Assembly (NCBI GenBank): GCA_963753135.1
Contig: CAVWBA010000009.1
Location: forward strand, 124,001-188,000
Direction of reading: 5' to 3'
DNA: 64,000 nucleotides
From: Roseiarcus sp963753135
Lineage (GTDB): Bacteria; Pseudomonadota; Alphaproteobacteria; Rhizobiales; Beijerinckiaceae
Numbering within the stretch: the first letter of the stretch is position 1; each line of letters starts with the position of its first letter. Below, piece after piece: positions 29,000 to 39,906 of this stretch. A program made the position numbers and the translations under genes. The notes under the pieces are model-generated. The model did not search any database. It was not told the origin of the DNA and saw nothing but the letters and a program-made list of their open reading frames with translations.

Positions 29000-30415
29000 C
29001 TATTGCGCCTCCGCCGCCTCTCGCATCGCCGCCCAGACCGCGGCGACGTCCGCTTCCTCCGTCGCCAGCGCCCCGATCGAGACCCGCGCCATCCAGCGGC
29101 CGTCGAGCACGGCTGGCGTGAGATAAGCCGCGCCCGAGCGATTGACCGCCTCGACCCAGGCGGTCGTGTGGGCGTCGAGCGCCTCGCCTTCAAGCCCTTC
29201 CGGCTCGTGGCGCACGCAGACGGTCTGCAAGGGAACCGGGGCGACGACGCGCCAGTCGGGAGTTGCGGCGACCTTTTCCTTAAGCCATTGCGCATTGGCC
29301 ATGTCGCGCCTCAGCCGCTTCTGCAAGCCGCTGACGCCCTGTTCGCGGATGATGAACCAGAGTTTCAGCGCCCGGAAGCGGCGCCCGAGCGGGATGCCCC
29401 AATCGCGCAGGTTCTTGACCTCTCCATCCACCGAGGATTGCAGGAAGCTCGGGTTGGTCGACATCACCCGCATCAGATGCTCGGGATCGCGCACATAGTA
29501 GACCGAACAGTCGAATGGCGCGCCGAGCCACTTGTGCGCGTTGATCACCAGCGAGTCCGCGCCCTCGACGCCCTCCCACATCCAGCGGCATTCGGGCAGG
29601 ATCATCGCGCTGCCCGCCATCGCGGCGTCGACATGCAGCCAAATTCCGTGGCGCCGCGCGACCTTCTGCGATGGGCGCGATCGGGTCGATAGCGGTCGTC
29701 GCCGTCGTGCCGACGGTGGCGACGATCGCTGAGGGCAGATCGCCGTTGGCGAGATCCTCGGCGACCATTTCGGCCAGAGCGTCGGCGCGCATGGCGTATT
29801 TGGCGTCGAACGGAACGAGCCGCAGGTTCTCGCGGCCGAAGCCGGCGAGCAGCGCGCCCTTGTCGACGGAGCTATGCGCATGCGCCGACACATAGACGCG
29901 CGGCGTGCGGCTTTCACCCTGGAGCCCACCGCGCGCCAGCGCATAGCTGGTCGCTCGCTCGCGGGCACAGATGAGCGCGACCAGCGTGCTGGTCGAGGCC
30001 GTGTCCTGGATCACGCCGCTCCACGCAGGGGAAAGCCCTAGCATCTGCCTGAGCCAATCGGTGACGACTTCCTCGATCTCGGTCACCGCCGGGCTCGATT
30101 GCCACGAGAGGCCGATGACGCCGAGCCCGGTGCTGACCAAGTCGCCAGGATTCCCGCGTGCAGCGCATTGGCGGGGAAATAGCCGAAGAAGCGCGGATGC
30201 TGCCAAAGCGAAAGGCCCGGAACGACGAGGCGATTAAGGTCCGCGATCGCTGCGCGAAAATCTTCCGGCTCATTGGGCGGCGCGGAGGGCAGGGCGTCGC
30301 GGATCTCGCCGGGCCTGGTTTTCGCCATGACCGGGCGGTCGGTCAGGCTTTCGTGATAGTCCGCGAGCCAGTCGATGAGTTCATGGCCATAGCGGCGGAA
30401 GTCTTCAGGCGACAC
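29000..30415 (-). pseudogene. Group II PLP decarboxylase (AADC-like), two frameshifts
   Basis: Pyridoxal-phosphate decarboxylase of the aromatic-L-amino-acid/glutamate family, about 471 residues once joined. Frame 1 (30415 to about 30143) has LWQHPRFFGYFPANAL. Frame 2 (to about 29670) has DLVSTGLGVIGLSWQSSPAV, VYVSAHAHSSVDKGA and VATVGTTATTAIDPI. Frame 3 has GIWLHVDAAMAG and the PLP lysine in INAHKWLGAPFDCS. One missing G near 30143 and one extra A near 29670 account for the breaks. GTG start at 30415 with AAGGA upstream. The substrate (Trp, Tyr, Phe or DOPA) cannot be read from sequence. Confidence 0.85.
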
Positions 30416-30451
30416 CAGGCGTCCTTGTGAGCTCGCGCGGATACGACATGA

Positions 30452-30667
30452 GGCTGCATCAGGGCTTGGCGGATCGAAGTCAACCGGCGCGATGCGCAGC
30501 CGAGGATCACCGGAGAGGCGGCGGCTTTTGGAAGAGGCGATGGATGCCTAACCGCAACCTTCTGGTTGCAAACGAGGAACAAAGGCCCGATAGTCGACGT
30601 GCAATGGAACAATAAAGCCGTGGCCGAGGTTTCGGGATACGTGCTAGTCGCGCGTCCGGCCGCATAA
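30452..30667 (+). pseudogene. Possible C-terminal gene remnant before a terminator
   Basis: An open frame without a usable start codon whose last 40 codons read like a real protein end (TATFWLQTRNKGPIVDVQWN, then AEVSGYVLVARPAA), with a TAA stop 15 bp before a strong terminator. No family was recognised. It could be the truncated or frame-broken 3' end of a gene whose front is lost next to the decarboxylase. Confidence 0.25.
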
Positions 30668-30682
30668 AGGACGCGCACTTCA

Positions 30683-30715
30683 CCCCGCGCATACCCCCAA
30701 TGCGCGGGGTTTTTT
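30683..30715 (+). terminator. Rho-independent terminator
   Basis: CCCCGCGCA pairs with TGCGCGGGG around a 9-nt loop and is followed by TTTTTT. It points on the plus strand, where no intact gene precedes it. Confidence 0.75.
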
Positions 30716-30727
30716 GCAGGCCCACCG

Positions 30728-30982
30728 ATGGCGTCCTTCCCGACGAGCCGAACGCGCCGGCCGAGTTTGAAAGCCGAAGACGGCGCAGAGTTCTGTGGCG
30801 CGGTCGAGAGCATTGAAGGCGGCCGCCTCTTCCGAGCGAGCTGCCATGCCCGACGCGATCACAACGACAAGGTCGAGACGGAAATGCGGGAATTTCGCAT
30901 ATGCCCAAACGCGGCCGATGCTGAGAAGTGGATCGCGCAGAGAGCGGCGAAGCGCGGGTTTCCTACCTACAAGTTGCTGTGA
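30728..30982 (+). CDS. Doubtful small hypothetical protein
   Basis: 84-codon ORF ending EKWIAQRAAKRGFPTYKLL, which looks more protein-like than its first half; an internal ATG at 30889 would give 31 residues. No family, no clear ribosome-binding site, and it begins just after a terminator. It may be a fragment or chance ORF. Confidence 0.25.
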   Translation: MASFPTSRTRRPSLKAEDGAEFCGAVESIEGGRLFRASCHARRDHNDKVETEMREFRICPNAADAEKWIAQRAAKRGFPTYKLL

Positions 30983-31084
30983 CGCCCTTTGAGCCGGTCG
31001 AGGCCCGGGACGCCTAGTCTGGCCCTTCTCAATTCTCGCGACCCGATAGCGCGGCGGCGCGCACGCATAGCTTCCAAGATAAAA

Positions 31085-33112
<2,028 letters not shown>

Positions 33113-33133
33113 TTGAGATCCCTCGCTTTGCCT

Positions 33134-34099
33134 TCAGGCCGCCAGCGCAGCCTTCAGCATAGCCTTGAACCGGCGCGAGTCGAGGGTCCACAGGATGTCG
33201 GCGCCCTCGTGCTCAGCGGTCGCCTCGCGCCAGACGTTGGCGTTGTTCTCGTCGTGGTGCACGTTCAGCCGGTCGACGACCGTCATGCCGCGGGTGAGGC
33301 GGCTCCCTGTCTCGATCGCGACCCGATGACGCGACCAGGAGAGGCCGATCGAGCGGTCGAGCGCCACCGCCATCGCGGTCGGATCGGCGAGCGAGAGGCC
33401 GATTTCGCCGGTCTGGGTCCGATAGGCCTCGCGGGCGGTCATGTTCGATTCAATGGCGAATTTCGCTTTCGGCGTGCCGAGCGCTTCGATCGCCGCGATC
33501 TCGTCGTCGTTCAAAACTGAGGCGCCGCGGGAGACGTGCCAGCCGATCATCTCGATATTGAGCTTCGAGCGGAAGACGGCGCGCGCAGCTTCCGGATCGA
33601 CCCAGATGTTATATTCCGCCGCCGGCGTCACATTGCCCTCGCAGCACGGCGCGCCGCCCATCACCACGCAGCGGCCAATGCGGTCCGCAAGCTTAGGGTC
33701 TCGCTTGAGAGCGTGCGCGACATTCGTAAGCGGGCCGAGCGTGACCAGAGTGAGACCGGGCGCTTCATGCGCGAGGCGCACGATGGCGTCGGCCGCGTGT
33801 TCGCGCTCAGGCCTGCGCTTTGGCTTTGGAAAGCCGCGATCGCTCATCCCGTCTTTGCCGTGGAACCAATGCGCATGGTCATGCGAGCGGTTGAGCGGCT
33901 TCTCTTCTCCAGGGAAGACGGGCGCGTGGGCGTTGCAGATCTCGACAGTCAGAAGCGCGTTTTGCGTCGCCTGCTCGAGGCCGACGTTGCCAGCGACCGT
34001 CGTCAGGCCGAGAACCCTGACGTTGGGCTCGGCGAGCGCCATCATGATCGCGACCGCGTCGTCGGAGGCTGTGTCGGTGTCGATGAGAAAGTTGCGCAT
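33134..34099 (-). CDS. Inosine/uridine-preferring nucleoside hydrolase
   Basis: 321 residues; hydrolyses the N-glycosidic bond of ribonucleosides for purine or pyrimidine salvage. The N-terminal calcium-binding signature is DTDTASDDAVAIMMAL. Other conserved parts are TTVAGNVGLEQATQNAL, VTLGPLTNVAHAL, VMGGAP, and AEYNIWVDPEAA. A TTG at 34108 is a possible earlier start; the ATG at 34099 begins the conserved strand directly. It is 24 bp after a GFA-family gene. Confidence 0.93.
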   Translation of the reverse strand: MRNFLIDTDTASDDAVAIMMALAEPNVRVLGLTTVAGNVGLEQATQNALLTVEICNAHAPVFPGEEKPLNRSHDHAHWFHGKDGMSDRGFPKPKRRPEREHAADAIVRLAHEAPGLTLVTLGPLTNVAHALKRDPKLADRIGRCVVMGGAPCCEGNVTPAAEYNIWVDPEAARAVFRSKLNIEMIGWHVSRGASVLNDDEIAAIEALGTPKAKFAIESNMTAREAYRTQTGEIGLSLADPTAMAVALDRSIGLSWSRHRVAIETGSRLTRGMTVVDRLNVHHDENNANVWREATAEHEGADILWTLDSRRFKAMLKAALAA

Positions 34100-34123
34100 T
34101 GCTCCCAAGTTTCTCGCGTTCGT

Positions 34124-34591
34124 TCAGACGGCGCGCGTTCGTCTAAAAAGGCCGGCGAGAACCGTCCGGGTGACATGAGCCTCGCTCGCCCAGTAGCCCT
34201 CAAGCTTCGGGATCGAGTCGGCAATGTCGGCGACGCGCCGGTCATAGAAGATATGGCGGTGCGGCGCGGGCAGTTCCGCAGGTCGCGGGAAATTCTGCGA
34301 GGGGACGAACGCGAGGGCCAGACTGCGAGGGAAGCCCAGGAGACTGACGACAGGATTGCCGCATTTCGCGCATGTCCCTCGCCTCATCGCCGGCGGCGGG
34401 CGATGGCGGCGGAATTCAACGGATTGGTTGGCCGACAGTGTAACCGATTCGGCCCAGAAATATGTGACGTCGGCGAAAGGTTTGCCGTAGACCTTCTGGC
34501 AGATCGTGCAATGGCAGAAAAAGCGGCCAATCGCGTCGCCGTTGACGGCGAATTGCGAAGCGCCGCAGGGGCAGGAACAGTCTTGCTTCAA
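34124..34591 (-). CDS. GFA-family (CENP-V fold) zinc protein
   Basis: 155 residues. Zinc ligands are visible in CSCPCGA, FFCHCTICQK and CAKCGNPVVS, the standard GFA pattern. Function is unknown. It differs strongly from the GFA protein at 28400, so the two are not a recent duplication. It sits between metC and the nucleoside hydrolase on the same strand with short gaps. Confidence 0.85.
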   Translation of the reverse strand: MKQDCSCPCGASQFAVNGDAIGRFFCHCTICQKVYGKPFADVTYFWAESVTLSANQSVEFRRHRPPPAMRRGTCAKCGNPVVSLLGFPRSLALAFVPSQNFPRPAELPAPHRHIFYDRRVADIADSIPKLEGYWASEAHVTRTVLAGLFRRTRAV

Positions 34592-34626
34592 GAATCGCCT
34601 TCCAATTTCCTGCCGTCGCCGGGTGG

Positions 34627-35814
34627 TCAGGTCGTCGCCAGTAGCTTTGCAAACCCTCGGTCGAGGTCGGCCTTGAGGTCCTCGATATCCTCGAGGCCGA
34701 CGCTGAAGCGCACGGTCGGACCGCCGGCCGCAAAGCGCGTCGCGGTGCGGGCGGGTGTGCAGTCGAAGGGGATGGCGAGGCTTTCATAGCCGCCCCAGGA
34801 ATAGCCGAGGCCGAAAAGCTCGAGGCCGTCGAGGAACGCGGCGACCGCCACCTCCGACGCCGGCTTCAGCACGATCGAAAATAGGCCCGACGAGCCGGAA
34901 TAGTCGCGCTTCCAAAGCGCGTGGCCCGGATGATCGGGCATTACCGGGTGGAGGACGCGCAAGACCTCGGGTCGCTCGCTCAGCCATTGCGCCAGCGCCA
35001 AGCCCTGACGCTCCGCTTCTCTGAGCCGCAAATCCATGCTGCGCAGGCCGCGAAGGGCGAGAAACACGTCCTCGGGGCTGGGGGGAATGGCCATCAGATG
35101 GACGCATTGATGAAGCCGCTCGAACCAGGCCGCATTGGCCGAGACGAGGCCGAGCAGCAGGTCGGCGTGGCCGGAGAGATATTTGGTGCCGGCTTCGACC
35201 GCCATATCGACGCCATGCGCGTGGGGCGAGAAGAAGAGCGGCGTCGCCCAAGTGTTGTCCATGATGACGCAGGCGCCGTGAGCGTGCGCGGCGGCGACGA
35301 TCGCGGGAATGTCCTGCACCTCGAGCGTCTCCGAGCCCGGCGACTCGGTGAACACGACCTTGGTGTTGGGCCGCATCAGCGCGGCGATGTCGGCGCCGAT
35401 CGTGGGATCGTAATAGGTGGTCTCGATCCCCATCCGCTTCAAAGTCATGTCGGCGAAGGCGCGCGCCGGCCTATAAACGGAATCGGTCATGAGCATGTGA
35501 TCGCCGGAGCTCAAGGCCGTCATCAGCGCGACAACGATCGCCGCAAGCCCCGAGGGCAGAAGCACCGTTCCCGCCCCGCCCGACAGGTCGGTCCAGGCGG
35601 AGCACAAGGCCTCGGTCGTGGGCGTGCCGCGGGTGCCGTAGGTGAAGCGCTGCTTCCGGCTCTTGAGCGAGGCGACGTCGGGATAGAGCACGGTCGAGCC
35701 GCGAAATGGCGGCACGTTGATGAAGCCTTGCGAGAACTCGGAGTCGCGGCCCAGATTCACGAGGCGCGAGCGGCGCCTCAGGGACGCGCGCGTTTCGTCG
35801 GTCAGTTTGGCCAT
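34627..35814 (-). CDS. metC: Cystathionine beta-lyase (trans-sulfuration PLP enzyme)
   Basis: 395-residue Cys/Met-metabolism PLP enzyme that converts cystathionine to homocysteine, pyruvate and ammonia. It shows the MetC-type start (RLVNLGRD, VNVPPFRGSTVLYP-like), TYGTRGTPTTEAL, DNTWATPLFFSP and the PLP lysine in EAGTKYLSGHADLLLG. C-terminal SLGYSWGG-like (FGLGYSWGGYESLAIP) fits beta-lyase rather than gamma-synthase. No good ribosome-binding site is seen before the ATG. Confidence 0.92.
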   Translation of the reverse strand: MAKLTDETRASLRRRSRLVNLGRDSEFSQGFINVPPFRGSTVLYPDVASLKSRKQRFTYGTRGTPTTEALCSAWTDLSGGAGTVLLPSGLAAIVVALMTALSSGDHMLMTDSVYRPARAFADMTLKRMGIETTYYDPTIGADIAALMRPNTKVVFTESPGSETLEVQDIPAIVAAAHAHGACVIMDNTWATPLFFSPHAHGVDMAVEAGTKYLSGHADLLLGLVSANAAWFERLHQCVHLMAIPPSPEDVFLALRGLRSMDLRLREAERQGLALAQWLSERPEVLRVLHPVMPDHPGHALWKRDYSGSSGLFSIVLKPASEVAVAAFLDGLELFGLGYSWGGYESLAIPFDCTPARTATRFAAGGPTVRFSVGLEDIEDLKADLDRGFAKLLATT

Positions 35815-35977
35815 TGGCTTGGCGCGGGCTCCAGATATGGGGTTGTTTGGCCGTTGCTAGCACGCTTCGCCGCCTCGTGGCAGCCGATTGACTTCCGCCC
35901 TTGGCGCCGGACTATGAGCCCTCTCGTCATCGTCCCGGCCGAGAGCCCGGACTGTCCGCGTCACTGAGGAGGTTGTC

Positions 35978-36991
35978 ATGCGATCGCACATGGTTTGGCT
36001 TGCCGGCGCGGCGCTCAGCGCTCTCGCCGCCCTTTCCGCCAGCGCCGGCACGCTCGATCAGGTCAAAGCGCGCGGCCAATTGATCTGCGGCGCCAATCCA
36101 GGGCTCGCCGGCTTCGCCCTGCCGGACGATCAGGGAGTGTACAAGGGCCTCGACGTTGACGAATGCCGGGCGATCGCCGCGGCGATCTTCAACGATCCGA
36201 ACAAGGTCAAGTACATCCCGATCAACGCGAAAGACCGGCCCACAGTCCTCGCTTCAGGCGAGATCGACGTTCTGATCCGCAACACCACCTGGACGCTGTC
36301 GCGCCAGACCGGGGGCATGTTCTTCACCGGGATCAACTTCTACGACGGGCAGGGTTTCATGGTGCGCAAGAAGCTCGGCGTCAATTCGGCGCTAAAGCTC
36401 GACGGCGCATCGATTTGCGTGCAGCAGGGAACGACGACCGAACTCAATCTCGCCGACTATTTCCGCGCCAACAACATGAAGCTTGAGGCGGTGGTTTTCG
36501 CGACCGACGAGGAGGCGACCAAGGCCTACGACTCCGGCCGTTGCGACGCCTACACCACCGACGCCTCGGGCCTCTATTCCGAGCGGCTCAAGATGTCGAA
36601 CCCCGACGATCATATCGTGCTGCCGGAAATCATCTCGAAGGAGCCGCTCGGCCCCTCGGTGCGCAAGGATGACATCCAGTGGTTCCAGATCGTGCAATGG
36701 ACCCACTATGCGCTCATCACCGCCGAGGAGTTGGGGGTCACAAAAGCCAACGTCGACGAGAAGCTGAAATCGGATAATCCGGCGATCCGCCGCCTGCTCG
36801 GCGTCGAGGGCAGTTACGGCCAGGGCCTCGGCCTCACGAACGACTGGGCCTATCGCATCATCAAGGCCGTCGGCAATTACGGGGAGATCTTCGAGCGCAA
36901 TGTGGGGCAGGGCTCGCCGATCAAGATCAGCCGGGGCTTGAACGCGCTCTGGAACAAGGGCGGCCTGCAATACGCCCCGCCGATAAGGTGA
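35978..36991 (+). CDS. aapJ: General L-amino-acid ABC transporter binding protein (AapJ-like), orphan
   Basis: 337-residue periplasmic solute-binding protein, family 3. Signal peptide ALSALAALSASA; then TLDQVKARGQLICGANPGL, GLDVDECRAIAAAIF, IRNTTWTLSRQ, YDGQGFMV and ATDEEATKAYDSGRCDAYTTD. These are the features of the AapJ/BztA general amino-acid receptors. AapQMP membrane and ATPase genes are absent; the next genes are unrelated and face the other way. GAGGAGG precedes the ATG by 7 bp. It may serve a transporter encoded elsewhere. Confidence 0.9.
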   Translation: MRSHMVWLAGAALSALAALSASAGTLDQVKARGQLICGANPGLAGFALPDDQGVYKGLDVDECRAIAAAIFNDPNKVKYIPINAKDRPTVLASGEIDVLIRNTTWTLSRQTGGMFFTGINFYDGQGFMVRKKLGVNSALKLDGASICVQQGTTTELNLADYFRANNMKLEAVVFATDEEATKAYDSGRCDAYTTDASGLYSERLKMSNPDDHIVLPEIISKEPLGPSVRKDDIQWFQIVQWTHYALITAEELGVTKANVDEKLKSDNPAIRRLLGVEGSYGQGLGLTNDWAYRIIKAVGNYGEIFERNVGQGSPIKISRGLNALWNKGGLQYAPPIR

Positions 36992-37016
36992 GCCAGGGCG
37001 CGGCGACCTTATTTTT

Positions 37017-37277
37017 TCAACCAGCCGCCAGCGCTTTTCGCAATCCTTCGGGATCGCCCTTGATCGCCCGCAACAGCGTACGCGGAGGGCCGCTGGGCCG
37101 CTTGGCGCCGCGCTCCCACTCCTGCACCGTCCGCACGCTAAACTCATAAGCGGCGGCGAACTCGACCTGCGTCATGCCGATGGCTTCGCGCATGGCGCGT
37201 ACGTCAATGTCGGGCGCCATATCAGGGGCAGCATCCGCATGGGCAGCGATCTGGCGCGCAATGTCGGAGTCCGTCAT
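37017..37277 (-). CDS. Small HTH regulator, antitoxin-like
   Basis: 86 residues. The helix-turn-helix is DVRAMREAIGMTQVEFAAAYEFSVRTVQEWERGAKRPSG, of the Xre type found in HigA/MqsA-like antitoxins with a C-terminal LLRAIKGDPEGLRKAL tail. No toxin gene (RelE/HigB type) lies on either side, so it is an orphan or a stand-alone regulator. A GTG at 37286 is an alternative start. It is 51 bp downstream of the cyclase on the same strand. Confidence 0.8.
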   Translation of the reverse strand: MTDSDIARQIAAHADAAPDMAPDIDVRAMREAIGMTQVEFAAAYEFSVRTVQEWERGAKRPSGPPRTLLRAIKGDPEGLRKALAAG

Positions 37278-37328
37278 CGAGTCCACGCGCCAAGCGTTCT
37301 GACGCGCAGGTCCGCGACCGAGCCGGCG

Positions 37329-38618
37329 TCACCCTTCGGCGCGCAAATCCAGCGCGAAGATCTCCTTCCGCTCCTTGACGCCGCGCAAAGCGTGGCGGCC
37401 GAGCGATCTGAGCCGGGCGTCGGAGGCCTTCATTCCGTCCACGAACTCGGCGGAGACCAGCACCGCCCGGCCAAGCGGCTCGCAGAGAGCCTCGATGCGC
37501 GCCGCCTCGTTGATCGCCGGGCCGATGACTGTGAAATCGAGCCGGTCGATCGCGCCGACGTTGCCGTACAGCGCGTCGCCGAGATGCAGCGCGAGATCGA
37601 CCGATGCGAGCGGCGCGCCTCGCGCCTCGCGCGCCGCGTTGAGCGCCTCGATGTTGCGCATCGCCTCGATCGCGGCGTCGAGCGCTCGGCGGCAGGTCTC
37701 CGCCCGATCCGCCTCTTCGAACGGGAAGGTGGCGAGCATGCCGTCGCCGATGAACTTCAGCACCTGACCGCCGCGCTCGCGGAGCGAGGCGGTTAAAATC
37801 TCGAACACGTCATTGAGCAGTTCGACGACGACAGGGCCAGACGCCGAGTCGCTGATCGACGTAAAGCCTCGGATGTCGGCGTACCACAGAACGGCGCGCA
37901 GATTATCGAGCGAACCTCGCATGATCGAGCCGGCATGGACCCGCCGCCCCGCGTCCTCGCCGAGATAAGTCGCGAGCAATCCCGAGGCGATGACGTGGCC
38001 CGCGAGCGCCTTCATCGCGAGAGACAAAGCCGGCAGGGTCGCTTGCACGAGCGTCGTATCGTCATCGCTAAAGCCGCCTTCCCGATCGGTCGCGAAGGAA
38101 TAGACGACGCCCGTGCCCTGCGAGCGGTCGCCGTCCTTGCCGAAGGGAAAGATATGAGCGACGTAGTCCGTCCCGCCATCAGCGAAAAATTCCTCAAGAA
38201 TGGGGAAATCGCGCTGGTCCGGGCCCTGTTCCAGACGCCTGCGCAGCGACGGACTCTCCTCGCCGCCCTCAACCCTAACGATGAGATGATTAAAGGGGCT
38301 GACGAGCCAGTCCGCCTCTTCGAGGCTGCCGTGGGCGTATTGCTCGGGCGCGATCGCGTTGAGGTCGCGCCGCCACGTCATACCGTAGCCGCTCCATTGC
38401 GGGTGCAGCGTCTCCATTGCGGTGTGGGCCCGCCACAGCGGCGTCCCATGGATCACCAGGCGCTGGCAATAGCCGTCGAATAACTCGTAAGCATCCGCCC
38501 CGCGCAACCCTTCTTGCACCGCCCAGATGTGCGTATCGACAATGCGACGGCCGACCGCGTCGTCAAACGTCCTGAGCCGAAGCTGGGAAAGCGTATCGCC
38601 GGAGTTGTCGGAAGGCAT
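37329..38618 (-). CDS. Class III adenylate/guanylate cyclase
   Basis: 429 residues. The N-terminal two thirds form a sensor-like region without transmembrane helices (FDDAVGRRIVDTHIWAVQEG, YGMTWRRDL). The C-terminal domain is a class III cyclase: first metal Asp in WYADIRGFTS, second in FIGDGMLATF, and the transition-state helix IGPAINEAARI. The start ATG at 38618 is 8 bp after the stop of the LysM gene, so translation is likely coupled. The open frame reaches 38768 but that part overlaps the LysM coding sequence. Confidence 0.9.
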   Translation of the reverse strand: MPSDNSGDTLSQLRLRTFDDAVGRRIVDTHIWAVQEGLRGADAYELFDGYCQRLVIHGTPLWRAHTAMETLHPQWSGYGMTWRRDLNAIAPEQYAHGSLEEADWLVSPFNHLIVRVEGGEESPSLRRRLEQGPDQRDFPILEEFFADGGTDYVAHIFPFGKDGDRSQGTGVVYSFATDREGGFSDDDTTLVQATLPALSLAMKALAGHVIASGLLATYLGEDAGRRVHAGSIMRGSLDNLRAVLWYADIRGFTSISDSASGPVVVELLNDVFEILTASLRERGGQVLKFIGDGMLATFPFEEADRAETCRRALDAAIEAMRNIEALNAAREARGAPLASVDLALHLGDALYGNVGAIDRLDFTVIGPAINEAARIEALCEPLGRAVLVSAEFVDGMKASDARLRSLGRHALRGVKERKEIFALDLRAEG

Positions 38619-38626
38619 CGCGCCGA

Positions 38627-39803
38627 CTATGGTTTCGTGTCCGACTTGGGGACGACGAACACCTGGCCGGGATAGATGACATTCGGGTTGCGGATCTGCG
38701 CCCGATTGGCATCGTAAATCACCGGGTAGTGCGTTGGATCGCCGTAGTAGGTCTTGCTCAGCGCCCACAGCGTGTGGCCGGTGGCGACCCGCTTGGTTTG
38801 GACCGATTCGACGACCGCGTCAGCGGGCGAGGGCGCGGACGACTGGGCGGGGCTTGTGGGCGTCGTGGCGGCGACCTGCGCAGGCGGGGCGGCTGGCATG
38901 TCAGGGTACTCGAACGGGGTGTTGGCGCTCGCGAGGACAGTCGCGCCGCTCGGATTTATCTCGTCGGCCTGCATGACATAGCCGCCAGGGACTCATGCCG
39001 CTTTTGATCGTCAAGGACCATCGGCCGTCGGCTTGCGTCTTGGCCTCGGCGATGTCCGCCTGATTGAGATAGAGACGGAGGGCGGTGTTTGGCTCCGCCG
39101 ACCCTTTGGCCACAAGACTGCCGGGGGCCTCGGCCTCAACCGACTGGATCGCGACGCGAGCGCCGCTGGCGGGCGCTGGCGTCGCCAGGGTCCGCATCCC
39201 CAATGCAGACGGTTCGGCGTTGGGGTTCGTCGGCGCGGCGGCGGCCACGGCGGTCTTCGCTTCAGGCGGGCCCGGCGGGGCGCCTGTCTTGGCTTCCTGC
39301 GCGGGAACCGAGACCGCAACCGCGCTCGATAACGCCGTTTGCCCCTTGTCGGCGTTAGCGGCCAAGGAGAGGCTATGGTCGCCCGGCGCGAGCGCCGGGG
39401 GGATGATGACAAACTGGCCCGCCGCGTCGGCGGTCGCCTCGGCGACAGTCTTGCCGCCGTCACGCAGCTCGACCTTCTCGTTCGGCGCCGCACGGCCGGC
39501 GATGACCGCCTCGCCGGAAGGATCGACGTTCACCACGTCGAAGGCGGGCTCGAGGGCTGCGGTCTGGGTCGGGGGCTTGTCAGCAGGAGCTGGGGCGCTT
39601 GCCGGCGGCGTTGCGGGGGCAGCCGGCAGAGCCGGGGAAACAGTCGGGGTCTTGGGCTCAACAGGTGCGCGAGCGACAAGCGGAAGATCAGCGGGATTCC
39701 GCTCAAGAAAATCCGGGTGAGTCCATACCACCGCTCCGGCTCCAGCGGCCACCACCGCCAAAGCAGCTGCTCCGACCCAAATCAGCGTATTCCGCGACGG
39801 CAT
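38627..39803 (-). pseudogene. Membrane-anchored LysM protein, frameshifted
   Basis: About 392 residues: N-terminal transmembrane anchor (LIWVGAAALAVVAAGAGAVVW), a Pro/Ala-rich spacer, two Ig-like segments (DPSGEAVIAGRAAPNEKVEL and EAPGSLVAKGSAEPNTALRL) and a C-terminal LysM peptidoglycan-binding domain (VATGHTLWALSKTYYGDPTH, IYPGQVFVVP). One extra base near 38990 shifts the frame between Ig and LysM parts (GMSP|GGYVMQADEIN). This arrangement is common in Rhizobiales and may link the envelope to signalling. It lies between two class III cyclases on the same strand. Confidence 0.82.
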
Positions 39804-39906
39804 CACTACTCACTCTCGCGTGATATATAGCGCCGAGCGGCGATTGCGACAAATCCCTAACGCCATGGCGTCCATTAATTCTCGCCGAATCCCTTGAGAA
39901 CATGGG

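Larger units (their letters stand above)
30416..31084. other. Gene-poor region with an orphan terminator
   Basis: Contains a strong plus-strand terminator at 30683-30715 preceded by a gene fragment, and one doubtful small ORF (30728-30982). No complete gene is recognised. Confidence 0.5.

Noticed and set aside
36992..37016. Toxin gene partner for the HTH protein
   Set aside because: Only 25 bp on one side and a cyclase gene on the other; no RelE-like frame.
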